The notes under the pieces: generated by a model
Database searches by the model: none
The model's input: only the letters and a program-made list of their open reading frames with translations
What the model was told of the DNA's origin: nothing
Program-made: the position numbers and the translations under genes
In this document: positions 61,670 through 64,000 of the stretch, piece by piece
Position numbering within the stretch: the stretch's first letter is position 1
How the letters are laid out: each line of letters begins with the position of its first letter
Source: Pseudomonadota bacterium
GTDB taxonomy: Bacteria; Pseudomonadota; Alphaproteobacteria; Acetobacterales; Acetobacteraceae
NCBI GenBank assembly: GCA_021798575.1
Contig: JAJZGI010000003.1
Span: forward strand, 23,067-87,066
Direction: 5' to 3'
DNA length: 64,000 nucleotides

Positions 61670-63415
61670 ATGCCGCAATCATCGGCATCACCAACAGGGG
61701 GCATTGGCGTGGTTTATTCGGGGCTGGGCTGGTTCGCGGGTGGCGCCGCCACCGTCATGGGGGCGCTCAACGCCTCGCTCGCCATCATCGAATTCGAGCC
61801 GGACGGCACCATCCTCACCGCCAACGCCAATTTCTGCCGGGCCCTGGGTTACGAGCCGGAGGAGATCAAGGGCCGCCACCATCGCATGTTCGTCGACCCC
61901 GCCTATGCCGCCAGCACGGACTACGCGGACTTCTGGCGCCGCCTCCGGGCCGGCCGGTTCGACTCTTGCGAGTACGAGCGCATCGCCAAGGGCGGCCGCC
62001 GCGTCTGGATCCAGGCGACCTACAACCCGGTGCGGAACCATCGCCAGAAAATCTGCAAAATCGTCAAGGTCGCGACCGACATCACGGCGGCCAGGCTCCA
62101 GAGCGCCGAGTCCGAGAGCAAGCTCAAGGCCATCTCCCGCGTCCAGGCGGTCATCGAGTTCACCCCCGCGGGCGAGATCATCACCGCCAACGAGAATTTC
62201 CTGGCCACGCTCGGCTACACGCTGGAGGAAATCAAGGGTCGCCATCATCGCATGTTCGTCGACCCCTCGGAGCATAACTCCACCGAATATCGGGAATTCT
62301 GGGAGCGGCTCCGGCGCGGGGACTATGTCACGGCGGACTTCCGGCGCATCGGCAAGGGCGGGCGGGAGGTCTGGATCCAGGCCTCCTACAACCCCGTCTT
62401 CGATAGCCGGAACAACGTGATCAAAATCATCAAATACGCAACCGACGCCAGCCAGCGGGTCCGCGCCGTCAACGCGCTGGGCGATGGCCTCACCACGCTC
62501 GCGGCGGGCGACCTCAACCACCGGATCAACCATAGTCTCGGCAAGGACTACGAGAGTCTGCGGAGCAACTTCAACCTCTCGCTCGACAGGTTGAGCGGCA
62601 CGATGCGGTCGATCTCCACCGGCGCGCGGGCACTCCGCATCGGCTCGCACGAGATCGCCCAGGCGGCGGATGATCTCGCGCGGCGCAGCGAGCAACAGGC
62701 GGCGAGCCTGGAGCAGACCGCCGCCGCACTGGACCAGATCACCGCCACCGTGCGCAAAACCGCGCAGGGCGCGGGCCAGGCGCGGGGCATCGTCTCCGGC
62801 GCAACCCAGGCCGCCCGGCACTCAACCGGGATCGTCGCCCAGGCGGTCACCGCGATGCAACAGATCCGCCAATCCTCGCAGCAGATCAGCCAGATCATCG
62901 GCATGATCGACGAGATCGCCTTCCAGACCAATCTGCTCGCCCTCAACGCCGGGGTGGAGGCCGCGCGCGCGGGGGAAGCAGGGCGCGGCTTCGCCGTCAT
63001 CGCCTCCGAGGTCCGGGCCCTGGCCCAACGCTCGGCGGATGCGGCCCGGCAGATCAAGGGTCTCATCGTCACCTCCGGCACCCAGGTGGCAAGCGGCGTC
63101 AGCCTGGTCGAGGAGACCGGCAACGCGCTCCAGCGTATCTCCGGTCAGGTCAATGAGATCAACGCTCTGGTGGGCGATATCGCCGCCGCCGCGCAGGATC
63201 AGGCAACCGGCCTGGGGGAGATCAACGAAGCCGTCAACCAGATGGATCAGACAACCCAGCAGAACGCGGCGATGGTCGAGCAATCCACCGCGGCGAGCCG
63301 TTCGATGGCAGACGAGGCGGAGGGGCTGTCCCAGCTTATCTCGCAATTCCGGCTGGGTGAGGCAAGCGAGCCGGCCCAGGTCGGCCCATGCACACTGGCC
63401 CTCGCCGCCGAATAA
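61670..63415 (+). CDS. Soluble methyl-accepting chemotaxis protein with two PAS domains
   Basis: A 581-aa cytoplasmic chemoreceptor without membrane helices. Residues ~30-140 and ~150-262 are two PAS domains (each with EEIKGRHHRMFVDP and KGGR-VWIQA-YNPV), followed by a HAMP-like segment (~265-315) and an MA signalling domain whose hairpin tip is DEIAFQTNLLALNAGVEAA. PAS domains suggest redox, oxygen or ligand sensing. No che genes are nearby. Confidence 0.93.
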   Translation: MPQSSASPTGGIGVVYSGLGWFAGGAATVMGALNASLAIIEFEPDGTILTANANFCRALGYEPEEIKGRHHRMFVDPAYAASTDYADFWRRLRAGRFDSCEYERIAKGGRRVWIQATYNPVRNHRQKICKIVKVATDITAARLQSAESESKLKAISRVQAVIEFTPAGEIITANENFLATLGYTLEEIKGRHHRMFVDPSEHNSTEYREFWERLRRGDYVTADFRRIGKGGREVWIQASYNPVFDSRNNVIKIIKYATDASQRVRAVNALGDGLTTLAAGDLNHRINHSLGKDYESLRSNFNLSLDRLSGTMRSISTGARALRIGSHEIAQAADDLARRSEQQAASLEQTAAALDQITATVRKTAQGAGQARGIVSGATQAARHSTGIVAQAVTAMQQIRQSSQQISQIIGMIDEIAFQTNLLALNAGVEAARAGEAGRGFAVIASEVRALAQRSADAARQIKGLIVTSGTQVASGVSLVEETGNALQRISGQVNEINALVGDIAAAAQDQATGLGEINEAVNQMDQTTQQNAAMVEQSTAASRSMADEAEGLSQLISQFRLGEASEPAQVGPCTLALAAE

Positions 63416-63501
63416 AATCCAAAGCAATCCCCAATCTCCGCTGCGGGTGCGGCACATTAGCTCCATTCCGTTGCTGCAAGATGGCGCAGCATGCGCCCCA
63501 C

Positions 63502-63573
63502 CCCGTCATCGCGAGTCATGCGCAGCACGACAGTCCTTCTGCCGTCATGGCGAGCGCAGCGAAGCCATCCATC
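63502..63573. repeat. REP-like intergenic sequence
   Basis: CGTCATCGCGAGTCATGCGC and, 40 bp later, CGTCATGGCGAGCGCAGCGAAGCCATC are related, and the second forms an imperfect palindrome (ATGGC ... GCCAT). It lies between the chemoreceptor stop and the next gene. Similar CATGGCGAGCG-type sequences are common intergenic repeats in several alphaproteobacteria. Confidence 0.45.
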
Positions 63574-63645
63574 GTCTACAAACCACCCCAAAACGCCCCC
63601 AAATTCCCCTTGACTCCCCCGCCAAATGTCACTATAACTAACACC

Positions 63646-64000
63646 ATGTCCGGTGAGCCCATCAACACGCGCCTCTACCACATCGTCATGTACCTCGTGC
63701 AGTCGCTGGGCGACCATGCGCGTCGCGTCAACATGCCGCACTCGCTCTCCCAATTCCTCACCAACCGTCTGATCCGCCTGACCCACCGGCTGCGCATCCT
63801 CATCGAGCGCGGGCCGCTCCCACCCCGTCCAAAACGCACCACGCCGCGCGCAACGCCCGCAAACCCAAAACCTAGCACGATTGAATACTACCCGCCCACC
63901 AACTTCGCCTGGCTGCTGCACCTGTTCCCCAACTCCGGCGTCGCGGTCGCCCACTTCCAGCTCAAAACATTGCTGGACGAGCCCGAGACCCAATCCCTCA
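63646..64000 (+). CDS. Hypothetical protein, 3' end outside window
   Basis: An open frame from ATG 63646 to the window edge (118 codons, no stop), not listed in the track because it is incomplete. It reads MSGEPINTRLYHIVMYLVQS, HARRVNMPHSLSQFLTNRLI, a Pro/Arg-rich linker and FAWLLHLFPNSGVAVAHFQLKTLLDEPE. Codon use is ordinary for the window. No family recognised; the overlapping minus-strand ORF (63457-63993) is the less likely coding frame. Confidence 0.6.
   Translation, partial: MSGEPINTRLYHIVMYLVQSLGDHARRVNMPHSLSQFLTNRLIRLTHRLRILIERGPLPPRPKRTTPRATPANPKPSTIEYYPPTNFAWLLHLFPNSGVAVAHFQLKTLLDEPETQSL

Noticed and set aside
63457-63993. 178-aa minus-strand ORF at the window end
   Set aside because: Overlaps the better plus-strand frame from 63646 and crosses a REP-like sequence; no recognisable domain.
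1-64000. Search by eye for CRISPR arrays, tRNA/rRNA genes and insertion sequences
   Set aside because: No regularly spaced direct repeats, no cloverleaf-like or rRNA-like intergenic sequence and no transposase motifs were seen; small non-coding RNAs cannot be excluded by reading alone.

Overview
The window is a 64 kb stretch of a GC-rich alphaproteobacterial chromosome with dense, mostly housekeeping gene content. The gene order is typical of Alphaproteobacteria: proA-nadD-rsfS-rlmH-gpmI-envC-ctpA-rppH as one run, NDUFA12-mlaD-DUF2155 as another, and sdhE-mfd divergent from recG. Two APC amino-acid permeases, an entericidin, CsbD, a triheme membrane-dehydrogenase-type cytochrome c and the general protein style suggest the Acetobacteraceae (perhaps an acidophile such as Acidocella or Acidiphilium), but that family-level guess is inference. 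I see no transposase, integrase, CRISPR array, rRNA or tRNA gene.

Layout. 0-4.5 kb: the 3' part of an RND efflux permease, a small lytic transglycosylase and an APC permease. 4.5-8 kb: a compact unit of TelA, an unknown 123-aa protein and two YbjQ-fold proteins that together carry four related modules. 8-11.3 kb: the NAD de novo operon nadA-nadB-nadC behind two perfect palindromic operators. 11.4-12.8 kb: an L,D-transpeptidase and a dienelactone hydrolase. 12.8-20.4 kb (minus): the proA-to-rppH run, including nadD, so four NAD biosynthesis genes lie in the window. 20.4-22.2 kb: a GNAT-MutT fusion and a CinA-like protein. 22.2-29.3 kb (minus): TAXI solute-binding protein, proline iminopeptidase, a DegT aminotransferase with a WbpM/CapD-type sugar dehydratase, RidA, and a degenerate B12-dependent ribonucleotide reductase relative. 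29.4-33.5 kb: complex I NDUFA12 subunit, MlaD, DUF2155 and two OmpA paralogues. 33.8-41 kb: a sulfotransferase, mfd, sdhE, recG and a truncated response regulator. 41.5-48.8 kb: a second APC permease, lpxB, a triheme cytochrome c, hisI, ppk2 and a GltB-like FMN protein. 48.9-55.6 kb: a GT-C-like membrane protein, two small stress proteins, a flavin monooxygenase, a ferredoxin, PaiB, a Wzm/Wzt-type polysaccharide exporter and periplasmic MsrA. 55.6-64 kb: a radical SAM protein, MoaB, a large lytic transglycosylase, uracil-DNA glycosylase, ETF-QO, a soluble twin-PAS chemoreceptor and an incomplete hypothetical gene that runs off the end.

How the genes fit together: the recurring themes are NAD synthesis, envelope and peptidoglycan maintenance, surface polysaccharide (dehydratase, aminotransferase, sulfotransferase, GT-C, ABC exporter, LpxB), and DNA repair or nucleotide-pool hygiene.

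No clear-cut new defence or biosynthetic system is evident. The most unusual items are: (1) an apparently catalytically dead NrdJ-derived protein whose upstream region carries a correctly spaced NrdR-box-like pair; (2) a dispersed family of intergenic palindromes sharing a GATCGTTTnARnTTGACGC-like core, several of which supply the TAG stop codon of the preceding gene; (3) the TelA/YbjQ four-module operon; and (4) two tandem OmpA genes with divergent barrels but nearly identical C-terminal domains. All calls were made by reading sequence; no database search was run.
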